A stretch of DNA of 64,000 nucleotides, taken from Oscheius onirici. Taxonomy: Eukaryota > Nematoda > Chromadorea > Rhabditida > Rhabditidae. This document shows positions 12,090 to 23,129 of the stretch, in pieces (the stretch's first letter is position 1; every line of letters starts with the position of its first letter). A program made the translations under genes and the position numbers. The DNA lies in assembly GCA_932521025.1 (NCBI GenBank), contig OW051469.1, positions 8,010,398 through 8,074,397 on the forward strand, read 5' to 3'. Under the pieces are notes generated by a model. It worked only from the letters and a program-made list of their open reading frames with translations, did not search any database and was not told the origin of the DNA.

Positions 12090-12753
12090 CTAGAATCGAG
12101 TGACCGGACGAGTCTCGATCCACTTCTTCAGCTGAGGATTGCTCTGAACCTTGGCCTTGTGCTCCTTCAGAACCGGGAAAGCTTCTAGAAAAGTGGCGTC
12201 GCCACTTGAAAAAGTGTTCGAGTACTCGGCCAGCATGAGATCGGCAAAGGTGAGACTGTTTCCGACAAGGTACCCAGATCCATTCTTTTCGATCGCCTTG
12301 ACAAAGAAGGGAAAGTGCTTCTGCACGACGGCGAAAAGTTCCTTTTGGGCATCTTCGGGGCTTCCTGGAGCATGTCCGGCGAAAACGACAAAGTGAGGAC
12401 GACATTCGGTGAGGAAGTCCTTCATCTGGTCGACGTAAGCGTCTACTTGAGCTTCTTCCCAGGGATTTGAACCAGCTAGTTCTGAAAATGTAGAAGATTG
12501 GAAGGTTCGACAGACAGTAAGACTGACTGTATTTTCTGGCAAGGTAGCGAGCAATGGCCGTCGACTGTCCCAACTTCTTTCCGTCCTCTTCCAGGACGGG
12601 CATCTGACCGAAAGGAGTGCTAGCCTTCAGCTGAGGCCAGTCCTCCTGAGAGACGCGGACATCTTCGAACTCTTGACCAGCTACGACCAGAATCTGGCGA
12701 AGAGGCTCTGCGGCACCGCGACTGTTGAAGTAATGAATCTTGTAGTGGACCAT
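12090..12753 (-). CDS. Sigma-type glutathione S-transferase
   Basis: A cytosolic enzyme that conjugates glutathione to electrophiles or isomerises prostaglandin-type substrates. Two exons are joined across a 48 bp intron (about 12483-12530) and give about 206 residues, the usual length. The N-terminal thioredoxin fold starts MVHYKIHYFNSRGAAEPLRQ, with the catalytic Tyr of the YF motif and the RG(A)AEP segment typical of nematode sigma GSTs. The glutathione-binding QSTAIARYLARKY follows. The C-terminal helical domain shows the conserved GNSLTFADLMLAEY segment with the N-capping box aspartate. I chose the ATG at 12753 because MVHYKIHYF aligns with family starts; an in-frame upstream ATG would add 21 unconserved residues. 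The upstream region is about 100 bp from TATATAGG near 12840, a possible TATA element. It is intact. Confidence 0.93.
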
Positions 12754-13164
12754 TCTAGAAGATTCTAAAGGTTTGGAGTATCTGATAAGAGAAAAATATA
12801 AATTCTCAGAGGCCACAACTAACTGGGAACCCGAGCTTGTTTATATAGGCTCGCAGTGCCGAAAAAGATTACGTCATTTGTGATCTCCGTCGTCCCGATA
12901 GCACAGAAAGTTGGCTGCAAGGGCAGAAAGTGTCTTACCAGTTTCTGCTTTGTGATCTCCAATTGTCACGATTTAACTGAAATTTGTGACTCTAATCGAA
13001 AGAAGGGCATCTCTAGAAAGATCCAATGTCCAGATTAGAAACTGATCGCCAATGGCTGTTGTTTTATGGCCTGCCACCTGTGTCCGTAGACTGGCAGTTC
13101 CGCCGTTCAGCAGGTGAAAATCCGACCGGGGCAACTTTTTCCCAGGTCATGAACAAGTCCTCCA

Positions 13165-13185
13165 GTCTGGGATATAAGCAGGGCA
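13165..13185 (+). promoter_or_regulatory. Probable TATA element of the collagen at 13210
   Basis: The sequence GGGATATAAGCAGGGCAG lies about 35 bp upstream of the collagen start codon. The spacing fits a core promoter TATA box with a very short 5' untranslated region. This is inference from position and sequence only. Confidence 0.5.
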
Positions 13186-13209
13186 GATGGAGGAGGAAGA
13201 CAAGCAGCC

Positions 13210-14247
13210 ATGGCTGATCGTCTTCTAATCAAGGTGAGTTCTGAAGATTACTAACAAAATCTTTTACAGATTGCCTCTGGGGCCAGCGTCGCAGCCCTCG
13301 TCGTAGCTCTAGGATGTTCTCTTGTCCTCTTCAATGATCTTCGTGAATGGCATAACGATATCAAGACCGAGATGACCGAGTTCCAGGTAATTCTACCTCT
13401 CTATTCTCTTACACAACTACCTTCAGATGTACACTGACGATGCCTGGAACTCTCTTCTGAACCAAGCTCGCCCCAGTCTGGACACCGTTCTTGGCAGAAA
13501 CAAGAGACAAGCAGGAAAGTGCAACTGTGGAGCCAAGGCCAGCAACTGTCCTCAAGGTCCTGCTGGTCCTCCTGGAGCCCCAGGAGACGCCGGAGATGAC
13601 GGTATTGATGGAGTGCCAGGCCAGGACGCCAGTGCTTTCAACGACTCATCAGAAAACGGTGGCTCCAAGTGCATCAAGTGTCCTGCCGGCCCACCAGGAA
13701 GACGCGGATCCAGAGGGCCGGCTGGACCAGCTGGAAGCCCAGGAAAGGCTGGACATCCAGGCCGCTCTGGAAAGAACGGTCAACATGGAATCTGTGGGCT
13801 TGCTGGAGAGCCAGGACTTGATGGAGTGCCGGGCAAGGACGGAGAAAAGGGAGAAGATGGCAAGAATGGAACCCGCGGAATTGGAAAGCCCGGACCTCAA
13901 GGACCTCCCGGAGCCCCTGGACAAGAAGGAAGAGCCGGAAGCCGTGGTGATGATGGCCAGCCCGGTGAAGACGGTCCCGAAGGACCACTTGGAGAATCTG
14001 GACAGCCAGGCGAGCCAGGCACTGATGGCGACAATGGTCCTGATGGAGAGGGAGGATCTCCAGGATCTGATGCCTCATACTGTCCCTGTCCTGACAGATC
14101 TTCCAATGTTCAGGTAATTGTTTTGAATGGATAATACAAAAGAAGGTTTAGGGTGCCCCGGCTCCTGCTCCGACTCCCGTCAGCGCAGCTTCTGGCAGCC
14201 AAGGTTACAGACGCGTTGCTCGCAGAAGAAAGGTTCTTGCCAACTGA
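13210..14247 (+). CDS. Cuticle collagen (KR-cleaved, short N-domain type)
   Basis: A structural protein of the nematode cuticle, secreted by hypodermis. Exons are 13210-13233, 13270-13386, 13427-14113 and 14152-14247. The N-terminus (MADRLLIK, then IASGASVAALVVALG) forms the hydrophobic anchor. Next comes a furin-type site, GRNKRQ, after about residue 70. Gly-X-Y blocks follow, interrupted by cysteine pairs CNCGAKASNC and CIKC. The long Gly-X-Y domain ends in the SYCPCP motif seen in DPY/ROL-type collagens, and the last exon gives a basic tail ending RRKVLAN. AATAAA follows at about 14259. A second frame over the same DNA is open (13491-14117), an effect of the GGN-CCN repeat, and is not coding. 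Intact. Confidence 0.93.
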
Positions 14248-14554
14248 AAAGTTTTTGAATAAACTCTTTATTTACTCTCCATCTCTTTCCATCTATATTC
14301 TGCTCCGATGCATATTTCCGGCCGATTAAAACTGCTTGGCTTCTTTTTGCTATACATATACCTCCAATTATCCTTCTCTACTACTATTTGCCCTCTTGAC
14401 AACAAAGATTCTTATCAAAATCTGCTTCTCACGAAATGAAAACCATCTGACCACAATTAGTCCGTTAGAGTGAGAGGTGTCGGGGGCGCGGCAGCCGTGC
14501 CAAGGCCAAGACTTGTTTGTGGTCAGCCATCCCTTCTCTTCTCGTATTGCCGTC

Positions 14555-16197
14555 ATGAAAAAGCGCGAATTTCCAGTCGACGGGCATTGTGAGCCAGGAT
14601 TCGAGGCTGTTAAGGCCTCTTTTAGGTAATCTTTCATATTTTCATATCACAAGAAATTTCAGGAAGAACTTCGAAGAAGGCTGGGAACTGGGAGGCGCCG
14701 CTTTCGCTGCCTACTACCAGGGCCAGAAAGTTGTTGATATTTGGGGAGGCTGGGCCGAAAAGCGGTACAAGAGGCTATGGAGAGAGGACACACTGTCAAC
14801 GATTTTTAGCTGTACCAAGGTAAGTTACTCTTTTTTTGTCTTTTCTCATTTTGCGCTCATAGAAGTTTAACATCAAAAATTGTTACCCATAGAGCATAAC
14901 CTGATGTTCAAGTGTTTATCTATTTTGGAATTCTAGGAGACAAGAACAGAGAGACAGAGAAACAGAGGGACAAGGAGACGTAGAGACATAGAAACTGATC
15001 TTCTGATTCCAGAGTATTTCTGCGATATGCGTCTCAATCCTGATAGACCGCGGTCTCTGCGACTACTCGGATCTAATCACAAAGCACTGGCCGGAATTTG
15101 GCCAGAATGGCAAGGAGAGTATTACCATTGGTATGCTAATGGCCCACAAGGCTGGTCTGGCCTACTTTGACGCCATCTACACACTAGCCGATCTAACGGA
15201 TCCAGAGAAAATGGCGAAGATTATTGAAGCTCAGATTCCGTGCTTTCCACCTGGTACAAAGACGGCTTATCAGGCTGTGAGCTACGGTCATGTCATCGAT
15301 TTGGTAATTTTTTTTTATACAAAACTGACTGCCTCTGTTCAGCTCTTCCGCCGAATCGACCCGCAAAAGAGAGGAATCGGGCAATTCTTCCGCGAAGAGA
15401 TAGCTGATAAGCACCACATTGACCTTCACATCGGAGACTGTGCCCAGGAAGAGAGTCGGATTACCCGACTGGAGGATATCAATCAGATTCTGGCGGCCAG
15501 GTACTTTGTACTTTGTTTTTTTGGGTACCAAACTGTTCAGAGAGTGTGCCTATGACAAGGCTATTGCTTTGAAGAATGCCAGGAAGTTCTTCAATCCCAA
15601 GGGAAACTTTGCCAGGGAGATGAAGAGTATGGGGAATTTTGGAGGGGTGAGTGACTGGATATTTTTAGACTCATTACTGTATCTCTGTCTCGCTGACTCT
15701 TTGACTCTATGTCTCTCCGTTATTGAGGAAATTTTTCAGACGTTCAGTCTGTACAACAATCCAGAGACGAGAATAGCCGGACAGCCGGCAGTCAACGGTG
15801 TTGCCACTGCTAGAGCTCTGGCTCAAACCCACCAGCTTCTTCTGGAAAGATCGCTCATCTCCTCCAACAGTTTTGAGGTTCCTCTTACTCACATTTCCAA
15901 ACCAATCTTGTTTAGAAACTCCGTCATCCAGTTTTCGCCAACGAGTTTGACGACACTCTCGGTGAGATCATGAGCAAAGGACACGGATTCATGTATACGA
16001 AGAGTCCCAAAGGAGACTGGCAGTTCGGCCACAGCGGCGTTGGAGGACAGATTGTGAAGATTGACCCGAAAGAAGAGCTCACTTTTGCCTATCTGACTAA
16101 CGCTTTGAAAGCAGGAACTGGGGAACATGTCTTCACTTGTAATAGGATCCAGAGACAGTTGTACAACTGCATTGATCAAATTAAACAGAGCAAATAA
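14555..16197 (+). CDS. LACT-type beta-lactamase-like serine hydrolase
   Basis: A member of the class C beta-lactamase/penicillin-binding fold (Pfam Beta-lactamase), related to nematode LACT proteins and distantly to mammalian LACTB. The nucleophile motif SxxK is visible as FSCTK at the end of exon 2, the tyrosine motif probably as YQAVSYG, and the third motif as HSGVGG near the C-terminus. Start is MKKREFPVDGHCEPGFEAV at 14555, with no signal peptide. The protein is about 420 residues over seven exons, ending KQSK. Two introns carry GACAGAG-type tracts, one in each orientation (about 14939-15000 and 15675-15730). The stop is convergent with the globin-like gene, about 107 bp away. Substrate cannot be predicted. 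Intact by my splicing. Confidence 0.88.
14939..15000. repeat. Degenerate GACAGAGA tract in an intron
   Basis: A purine-rich imperfect repeat made of units such as AGAGAGACAG, AGAAACAGAG and GGAGACGTAG, in the second intron of the LACT gene. Related tracts occur in many other introns and spacers of this window. Confidence 0.7.
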
Positions 16198-16304
16198 ATT
16201 TCTATAATGATTCAACTTTGAAGAGAATATGTACAAAAGTTTATCAATATGAAGAATACTGAGGTCATTACACATCCAATATTGTTCTCTGTTCTTCTTT
16301 ACAT

Positions 16305-17069
16305 TCAATACCATCCGAATCCCTTCATGTCGCTGTCAGCCTTGTCGACCAGAGCTCCCCATTCCTTCTTCTGCTCGGCTGACAGTCCTCCAGCATGAAG
16401 ACGCATCGCCTCCAGAAAAGCGTCCTTCAGTTTCTAAATACCTTTCATGAACAATTTTGTCTTAAAAAAATTACGTTAAACTCGTTCAAAGGAGCGTTGG
16501 AATCCTCGAAGAGTTCTTTGAACTCTGCCAGGTTTCTCCTCCATTGCCTGTCATCTCCGACGGCTCCGGGCATTCGGAGGAAGGTGGAAATCAACTGCTG
16601 GCCAGACATGACGAATTTTTGAGCCTGAAACTTGAAAAGTTGAAGGAATGGGGATGGACAAACCTTGAGGATTTTTTCAGGATCAATGTACTCGGCATCG
16701 AAGTGGGGCGCCATGTCCGCGTGCATTGTGAAGAGTCTGAAGTGAAAATTGCTATAATTTTTTTCGTAATCAGCTTGTAATACAGCTCACGCTCTACAAG
16801 TTTGCTGAACACCGAACAGCTTGAAAATATCGCTGTTAAAAGGGTGCGCTCACGGAATTTTTCTCAGGGATCCGAACACAGGTCCTGAAGGTGACATGCG
16901 GCTAAACTTGTCACTGCACCATTGAGAAAAGGCATAGGTTAAAATATGGCAAACCTATAAAGGGGAACCAGAACAAGTCGAAAACTCACTGTTTCCAGAT
17001 CTCAGCAGCATTGTCCTTGTTAATTTTATAATTGCCGGCGTGGGCTTTCAAGAGGTCAGCGTTTACCAT
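16305..17069 (-). CDS. Globin-like protein apparently lacking the proximal histidine
   Basis: Five exons give a protein of about 165 residues starting MVNADLLKAHAGNYKI and ending DMKGFGWY. The pattern fits a nematode globin of the C. elegans GLB-1 type: a helix-A/B start; a stretch like HADMAPHFDAEYIDPEKILK where GLB-1 has its CD region; an E-helix-like KFVMSGQQLISTFLRM with Gln near E7; and G/H-helix-like segments KLKDAFLEAMRLHAGG and SAEQKKEWGALVDKAD. In the F-helix region (RRNLAEFKELFEDSNAPLNE) I see no histidine at F8, so haem binding is doubtful. The family call rests on alignment by eye and is only moderately sure. Introns are short with GT/AG ends, and the reading frame is intact. Confidence 0.6.
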
Positions 17070-18935
17070 TTCTGAAAAACTCCGTGACTTGCAGCGTCAA
17101 ATGAACAAGAAGAGAGCCCTGATTTGAAACTATAGCTGGGCTCAGCGACTGACCGCGTGGCTGCCAGCAGCTTTTGTTGATGCCTCTGCTTGTGCTTGCG
17201 GTGCCGCCCCTCTCACGTGGGGATATCCGCTGTAATCTAAGAGAAAAAGATGGCTAAATTTTGACCCAGTAGCTCTTCTCAGAGTAAAAACAACAGCGAG
17301 ACGGAATTAGAGAAGAGGGATAGAGTTTAAGAAGGCTAGGATCAGATACGGGCTAGAGAAACCGTAAAATCAAGATCAGGTATCAGGATTGGAGGGCCGG
17401 AGAGCAACAGTTGACCTCAGGGAAAAAAACTTGAAGGGTTGTTGTCCGCTGTTTACACTCAACAAATGGTTTCTGTAAAAAACGGAAGCAATTGTTTCGC
17501 GTTGGCAGAAGCTTCGAGAACAAGGTATGGATGTTAGTTTGGTGAAAACGACGAGAATAAGAGATTTTTCCGTGAGTATTGTAGCTTCTGTCCGCTTCTG
17601 TCTGTATGACTCTGTCCACTTAAGATAAGTAGAACTTGTAGAACAAAAATAGAGCTGAAGAGACTGGCTCAAGAAAAGTGTTCTTGTCAGCTCCTTCAGC
17701 TAAAGTACTAGACGTGCAAAAAAAGTTGTTTGGAAACCGACTGCGCTACTTTCTTTTTCCAATCTTGCAATTGAACTCGAGTGGATCCGACAAGAGTTTT
17801 AGATCTTTGGATCTCATTTCTGTACTCTTCTCATGCGACTTTTGAAACTCGAGCTCCTCATGTTTGGTTCAGGGGTCAGTTGTGCTCCTGCAATTCCTCG
17901 TGACACAAAGTTTAAGGAGGCCATCAATCATGCCAAAAAGCAGATGTCACGCTGTCCGTCAAGCATCAAAAGGACAGTTTTCGTTCCTTAGAATCTTATT
18001 AGAAGATGTAGGTGGATGTTCGAGGCGCTATTCTCCCTGCGCGAGGAGCAGCTCCATCCTGTTCAAACAGTCCGCCTGCAGCTTTGACAAAAAGACCCCC
18101 TCCAGAGCCCGTGGTTCACACGGAAAGGAGAAGAAAAGAACACAAACAGACTCTAGCTGACTCGCAATCCTTCACACGGTACGAGTGTACCCGAGAGTGA
18201 GGAATAGTTTTGGGTGCAAAAACTTGTCGTTTTGCTGGAAGTCATCAAATATTGAATAAACAGGCATGAAGTGTCAGCTAAAATAGTGGCTTGAAATTGA
18301 ACTTTTCAGGCAGTTAGGTAGTTGAAATATTCTGTCGAAGCCAATTATAGCTGGCTCACATCGAGTTTTTACTCATAGTCGAAAGCTGCTCTTCTCACAT
18401 TAACATCTTACACAGCTGGTCGCGTGTCGTTTTGAGAAAGAAACCACTCCCCGGAGCACAAACATCTTCTATGAGAGATTTGAAAATTCACGTTTGATTA
18501 ATAATGGTGTAAAACTCTCCGCTTCAGTGTTCTGACGGCTGTCCGGACGACACCTGCCTGTGCATCGGGCAGCACAATTTGTTGTAATTAATTTGACACA
18601 TTCGTCCAGTTCGTAAAAATGCAAATAACTGGTTTTTTCCAGTTTTGACCACTAAAATCTGTGCCCACGTGTGGAAAGAAAAGATTATTGGTCTGAAACT
18701 TGAGCCAATTTCCCGGAACTCTCTCCCTGTCACTCTCGAGAATTCTACGTAGTTTCCAGGCACGAGGTGTTGTGTTTATCACGTTGCCACTTTTCGCGCC
18801 AAGACAAATATGAAAGCCTATCGGGATAAGATAAATACTATCAAGTGTGAAAAATGAGGAAAGTCAAAGGTTTTCTCTTCGAATAACAAAGTTTTATTGC
18901 ACGATGCCAAATAAATAATTCCGTCTTCCCATGAC
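17070..18935. other. No supported gene (about 1.9 kb)
   Basis: This lies between the start of the globin-like gene and the stop of a collagen, both on the minus strand. ORFs at 17376-17672, 17864-18160 and 18524-18782 are not linked by plausible splice sites and match no family I know. It should hold the globin promoter. Confidence 0.5.
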
Positions 18936-20084
18936 TTAATAGCCAGGAGGAGTACGAGGGGTGGGGCAGTGGAAGCAGTCTCCATTGGATCCGCGGCTTC
19001 CAAGAGGTCCAGGTCCTCCGGAAGTTCCCTTGCGTCCGGGTCTTCCCTGTCTTCCCTTGTCTCCGCTCTCTCCCTTGGGTCCAGGAATGACGGCTCCAGT
19101 ACGTCCCTTGGGTCCACGCTCTCCCTGTCTTCCCTGAGGTCCGGGGGCTCCAGGAGCTCCAGGAGGTCCATTGACGTTGACAACACGGCCGTCGTCTCCC
19201 TAAAATCAGTATTTTAATGTCTTTCGACTAGAGTTATCCCACCTTCTTTCCCTTGGGTCCCTGAACTCCGGGTTCTCCCATTGGACCAGCAGGTCCGACC
19301 ATACCAGGCTCTCCACGACGACCATCGACTCCAGAAAGTCCAGGAGATCCACGAGGTCCTTGAGGTCCCTTGCTTCCGGCATCTCCGGGAGGACCGGCGG
19401 CTCCAGGTGGGCAGATAACACAGGGCTCGGCCTGGAGTCCATCGCTGGGTCCAACACCGCCGTCCTTTCCTCCGTTTCCGTCATGTCCGGCGCTTCCGTC
19501 TTGACCATCGTGACCGTCATCTCCGGGGGGTCCAGGAGGTCCAGCCGGTCCCTGTTGGCAGGTACAGCACTGAGGAGCAGGCTCGGCGTTGACGACGGGT
19601 CCGTAGCCTCCGTTGCTCGGGGGAGGAGCAGGGGCATATCCGGGCTCAGTAGCGGGGGCTCCGTAGTCGGCTCCACCTCCGGTTCCGCTGTTGGGAACCC
19701 AGTGACCGAACTGCCATCCACGCTTCTGACGCTGCTGGACGGGAGTGCGGACAGACATGGCGACCATCAGATCACGGGTGCGGGACTAAAATTCCGTTTT
19801 TGAGTGCAATGTGGAAATAAATCTACCTTGCAGAAGTCAGTCTCGGAGATGACCGTGGACTGAAGGTTCTGGACGTAGCTGTAGAGCATGGGCAAAGCCA
19901 GGACCGACACGATGACGGCAGTCGTGGAAATGACCACAGAGAAGAAGGCAATGCGGCGCATTTGTCTGGAACAGCTGGATCTTCGAGTTCAGAAAGACTC
20001 AAAGGCAAAAAAGCAAAGAGACAGAGAGACAGGAGCTACAGTAATCTAGACTCACCTGTGCTGGTCGGTGTCCTTTCCCTCCAT
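18936..20084 (-). CDS. Cuticle collagen
   Basis: A cuticle structural protein. The first exon is short ([10 protein letters not shown]). The second carries the anchor and homology box, [20 protein letters not shown] and then [10 protein letters not shown], ending TDFCK; the third starts [11 protein letters not shown] basic cleavage site, [11 protein letters not shown], is followed by a spacer, the cysteine cluster PQCCTCQQ and Gly-X-Y repeats. A second pair, CVICPPG, precedes the main Gly-X-Y domain, and the end is [13 protein letters not shown]. That tail and the N-terminal layout match the collagen at 24679 closely, so the two are paralogues on opposite strands about 5 kb apart. TATATA near 20128-20133 may be the TATA box. 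AATAAA for the 3' end lies near 18910. Intact. Confidence 0.93.
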
Positions 20085-20249
20085 GGCGTTGTCGGGACTG
20101 GGCAGCCACCCGGTCTCCAGATCTATCTTATATACTTGCAGATCTCTTTGTCCTTGACTCAGACCGGGATATGGTCGCTCGAGATAGCGAGAGATATGCA
20201 AATGCGCACGGGACTCCCCTTCCATAAACAATAGATAAGAAAGGATTCA

Positions 20250-21410
20250 TTAGTTTAAGGTAAAGACAATTTCGTTGGGCCTCATCTCAACATTCATACG
20301 ACGTTCTTCGGGCAGCGGGAACGAGAGAGAAATGACGTTTTCATTTTCACTGTTACAGTACTCCTCGCAATCGGGGATCATATCCAGAAGTTGAAGGCAC
20401 GTGGGAGGAAATTTCAACGTTACAATGAGTCGCCCACAAGGCTTTGTGATTCCATGGTGAAAGTTCTAAAATTTATCTGTCTATCGAGTCTCATTCCCAC
20501 CCAATTCTACTATACTACGACAAAAAAACTCATCTTTACGAAAGGACCACGTTTTCCACTATTTCCTTCAATTCATAATTCAAAGACTCTCACCTGAATG
20601 ATCTGGTTCAGTTCCTCCTTTGTTTGCAGATTGTCAATTCGAACCAAAAGTTTTCCAGAGACAAAGCTCATATCCAAGACAGAATGAGCCACAATCCAGA
20701 CTCTGTCTGCTTCAGAAAAGCCGGAAGCTTTAGTGAACTCTTCAGCGTCTCTTACAAAGACCTTGTTTCTGGCCAGGTAGTAGCTTTGAATTCTGATACT
20801 TTCCGGATGAATTTCCTCTAAGATTTCAAAGATTGCCTCCTCGGACATGTTTGCACAATCGAGTCTTTTGAATTCGACTAGATCTAGGACGTGAAGAGCA
20901 AAGTCGATGTCGGATGCTGCTTCCTAAAAGCTATGAAATCAGGTTGTTATAGAAACGTACTAAATGGACCCCGTTGGCGAATCTCAATTGCATCAAAATG
21001 TCATCGGTTATTGGAAATTCCCCTCTACTGGATGGTCTGTAAGACTTGTTGTGGATGGCTGACAGCTGCTGAAAATAAGAAAGTCAAAGAAACTGAGAGA
21101 CAGACTCACTTTATTTCCTATACAAAGCTTCCAGTAGACTGTGAACTTTATCTTTTCCGCAGTATCCACGATGACCGAGTTCACATACTTGTTGGCCCGC
21201 AAACATTTTGCAAGAGCAGCGGTTTTCAACTGAACTGAGATTGAATAGAAAAAAAGAGGACACCTTTTGAAGAATTTGTACTTGAATCTGGAAGGGAACA
21301 GCCTCAAGCTCGATTACAACACGACCATATGGAGAAGATCGTCTCTTCCATAGTTTTTTGAATCTCCTCCAAAAGTTTTGTGCGTCGGACAGAATAAGAT
21401 TGGGAGTCAT
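20250..21410 (-). CDS. F-box protein with FTH-like C-terminal domain (copy A)
   Basis: A likely SCF ubiquitin-ligase substrate adaptor of the large nematode F-box/FTH class. Five exons join in frame. Near the N-terminus an F-box is visible: VPFQIQVQILQKVQLKTAAL followed by KCLRANKYVN. The next exons give QLSAIHNKSYRPSSRGE, then the long exon with FALHVLDLVEFKRLDC and IFEILEEIHPESIRI, typical of FTH/FBA_2-like regions that position targets. The last exon starts NFHHGITKPCGRLIVTLKF and ends IVFTLN at TAA 20250-20252. The start is taken at the ATG at 21410 (MTPNLILSDAQNFW). It appears intact and is the least damaged of the three neighbours. A promoter-like block about 110 bp upstream is shared with copy C. 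Confidence 0.75.
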
Positions 21411-21523
21411 AATGAAGAAGAGCACAAGTGACCCCAGTTCAGTAACAATCGATTTCCCGCCATTGTCTCCAACCCTTTGTGCCGAGCTATACTGTCAGTC
21501 GCTCGATCCCCCTTCGCAGATAT

Positions 21524-21655
21524 GCGCTCTCTGATAAGGCCAGCTGACCTGCATAGTATCTGGTCGGTAATGAGAGCGCCGTCTCGCGGACGGGACGGAG
21601 AAAGAGTGAACGAGACTATGATCCGGTTTGGAAAAAACAGTACATAGTAATATCA
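21524..21655. promoter_or_regulatory. Conserved upstream block, copy 1 (before F-box gene A)
   Basis: The first 64 bases match those at 24215 at 58 positions, including CTCTCTGATAAGGCCAGCTG, which contains a GATA site (TGATAAG) next to a CAGCTG E-box. After a short divergent stretch a second similar run follows (ATCCGGTTTGGAAAAAACAG). The only other copy lies just upstream of F-box gene C. Intestinal GATA factors of the ELT-2 type bind TGATAA in nematodes; a role here is inference. Confidence 0.65.
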
Positions 21656-21813
21656 TAGCCACATCATGAAACCCCTGAATTATTCTCTGAATTGACTGTT
21701 CCTCTGTCATTCTGTCCCTCTGTCCCTCTATGTCCTGTCCCTCTACTGGACTAAGTTCCAGCTCATTTTCCAATAGAATGACACAAGAAAGAGAAGACTG
21801 TATCTCTGCGTAT

Positions 21814-23026
21814 TTAGTCGAAGGACATTTCAATCTTCTCTCCATGGGTGATCGTGGTGGTGATTTTGCTCTGTCCTTGATCGCCTTCACTTTCGACTCC
21901 GAATTCGGCCAAGAGTTCCTTGACCGGCCCTATGATGTCGTAGGGGCCAACTCGAAAACAGCACTTCTGGTCTCACAGCGACGCTCCTTCCAAGCCTGCA
22001 AAAGAGAAACGTCATATCTCTGTTCAGGTCTTTCTCTCGTTCTATCTGCCTTCTGACCGTCCAACTTTAGACATGTATCGGGTTGTGTAATCGTCTCCAG
22101 CACATTTCCCATTCCCGAGACAAAAATTGACTAACTTGAATAAGGACTCTCATGACGCGGATGACGGCCCCGAAGCTCTGAGTCTTGATGTGCTTGAAGT
22201 TGGACAGACAGTTTGAAGAGATGGCTCCCGAGACGTCTCCGTTGACAGTTTCCACACTGGCCCAAGACGACGTATCATGGAGAGGATAAGGCCAAACGCC
22301 GTTGTAAAACAAACGGGGACTGAATTGGACGTGAATCGGCTTGATGTGGTCGATGAGCAGGTCGAGCTCCTTCTTGAAATGCAGCGATTCCTTATCCAGA
22401 AGCAGATGGAAGGTCTTGACTTTATTCTTCTCCTTCAGCTCGTCCGCCAGAACCATGGCATCCTTCCACAAGTTGGTCATAAAGAATTCCCGACCGTCTT
22501 CGAAGCACATGGAGAGCATCTCGAAAGCAACAGGCGACTCGATTATCTTCTTGATTGAACCGGTCCCTATTCGCCAGAGACTGAAACGAGACTGGCATCT
22601 TCACGTGGAGATAGTCCGCAATCTTCAGTTCATAATGTGCCATGCTGGATTCGCGATTCCTCTGTCGAATCTGCACCTTGGGAGGCAAGAATCTGATGTA
22701 GTGCTCTTGAATGTATTTTTAGGTGGCGCGATTAGTCAGCATCAAATTGGAGATCTCGTTCAGAGTCATCTGAAATGAAGGAAATTGTTTCTGAGGTGGA
22801 ACTAGTCTGTCTCTTTGTCTCTCTATCTCTCTGCCCCTCTGTCTCCAATACCATAAAAAGAATCAAGAATGCGCTTGAACATTTCGTTTGGCAACTGAAA
22901 AATGAGAGGCAGTTCTCCAGTCGGCGGCTCGGCTTTCTCGTCCGAATCCTCGACCTCATGCACACGACTGTTGATTCGTCTCTCCGGACGACGGCTGTCA
23001 CCTTGGGCTTCTCTCTCGACAGACAT
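21814..23026 (-). pseudogene. F-box/FTH gene, copy B, with in-frame stop and frameshift
   Basis: Paralogue of copies A and C. It starts at ATG 23026 (MSVEREAQGDSRRPERR) and has a clear F-box, FQLPNEMFKRILDSFYG, continued after a short intron by MTLNEISNLMLTNRAT. A TAA codon follows directly, where a tyrosine codon would continue the reading into KYIQEHYIRFLPPK. A second break lies near 22560, where the frame of HVKMPVSFQSLANRDRF must change to reach IKKIIESPVAFEMLS. Beyond it the FTH-like part is well kept (KVKTFHLLLDKESLHFKKEL, IKPIHVQFSPRLFYNGVW). The last exon starts KCCFRVGPYDIIGPVKE and ends SFD at TAA 21814-21816. It could be a recent pseudogene or an assembly-error victim. It begins about 100 bp after the stop of copy C. 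Confidence 0.65.
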
Positions 23027-23129
23027 CTTGATGACGGAATCTTCCGGTGTGTGGCAAAAGAGGATTGTCACAAGAGTCCGCGTCCAGCGTAGCTTTTGAA
23101 AATGCTTGTGAAGTCCATCTACTGGTAGT

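Noticed and set aside
9183-12753. A detoxification gene cluster or operon (phytochelatin synthase plus GST)
   Set aside because: The two genes are in the same orientation but 0.9 kb apart, each with its own promoter-sized spacer; co-regulation cannot be shown from sequence.
12754-12816. Upstream in-frame start for the GST
   Set aside because: It would add 21 residues absent from the family; the ATG at 12753 aligns with the conserved first strand.
13491-14117. Second long open frame over the collagen exon
   Set aside because: The GGN-CCN-NNN periodicity keeps other frames open; the collagen frame has splice junctions, signal anchor and Cys motifs.
19206-19803. Long open frames on both strands over the minus-strand collagen
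   Set aside because: Shadow frames of Gly-X-Y coding sequence with no splice-compatible continuation.
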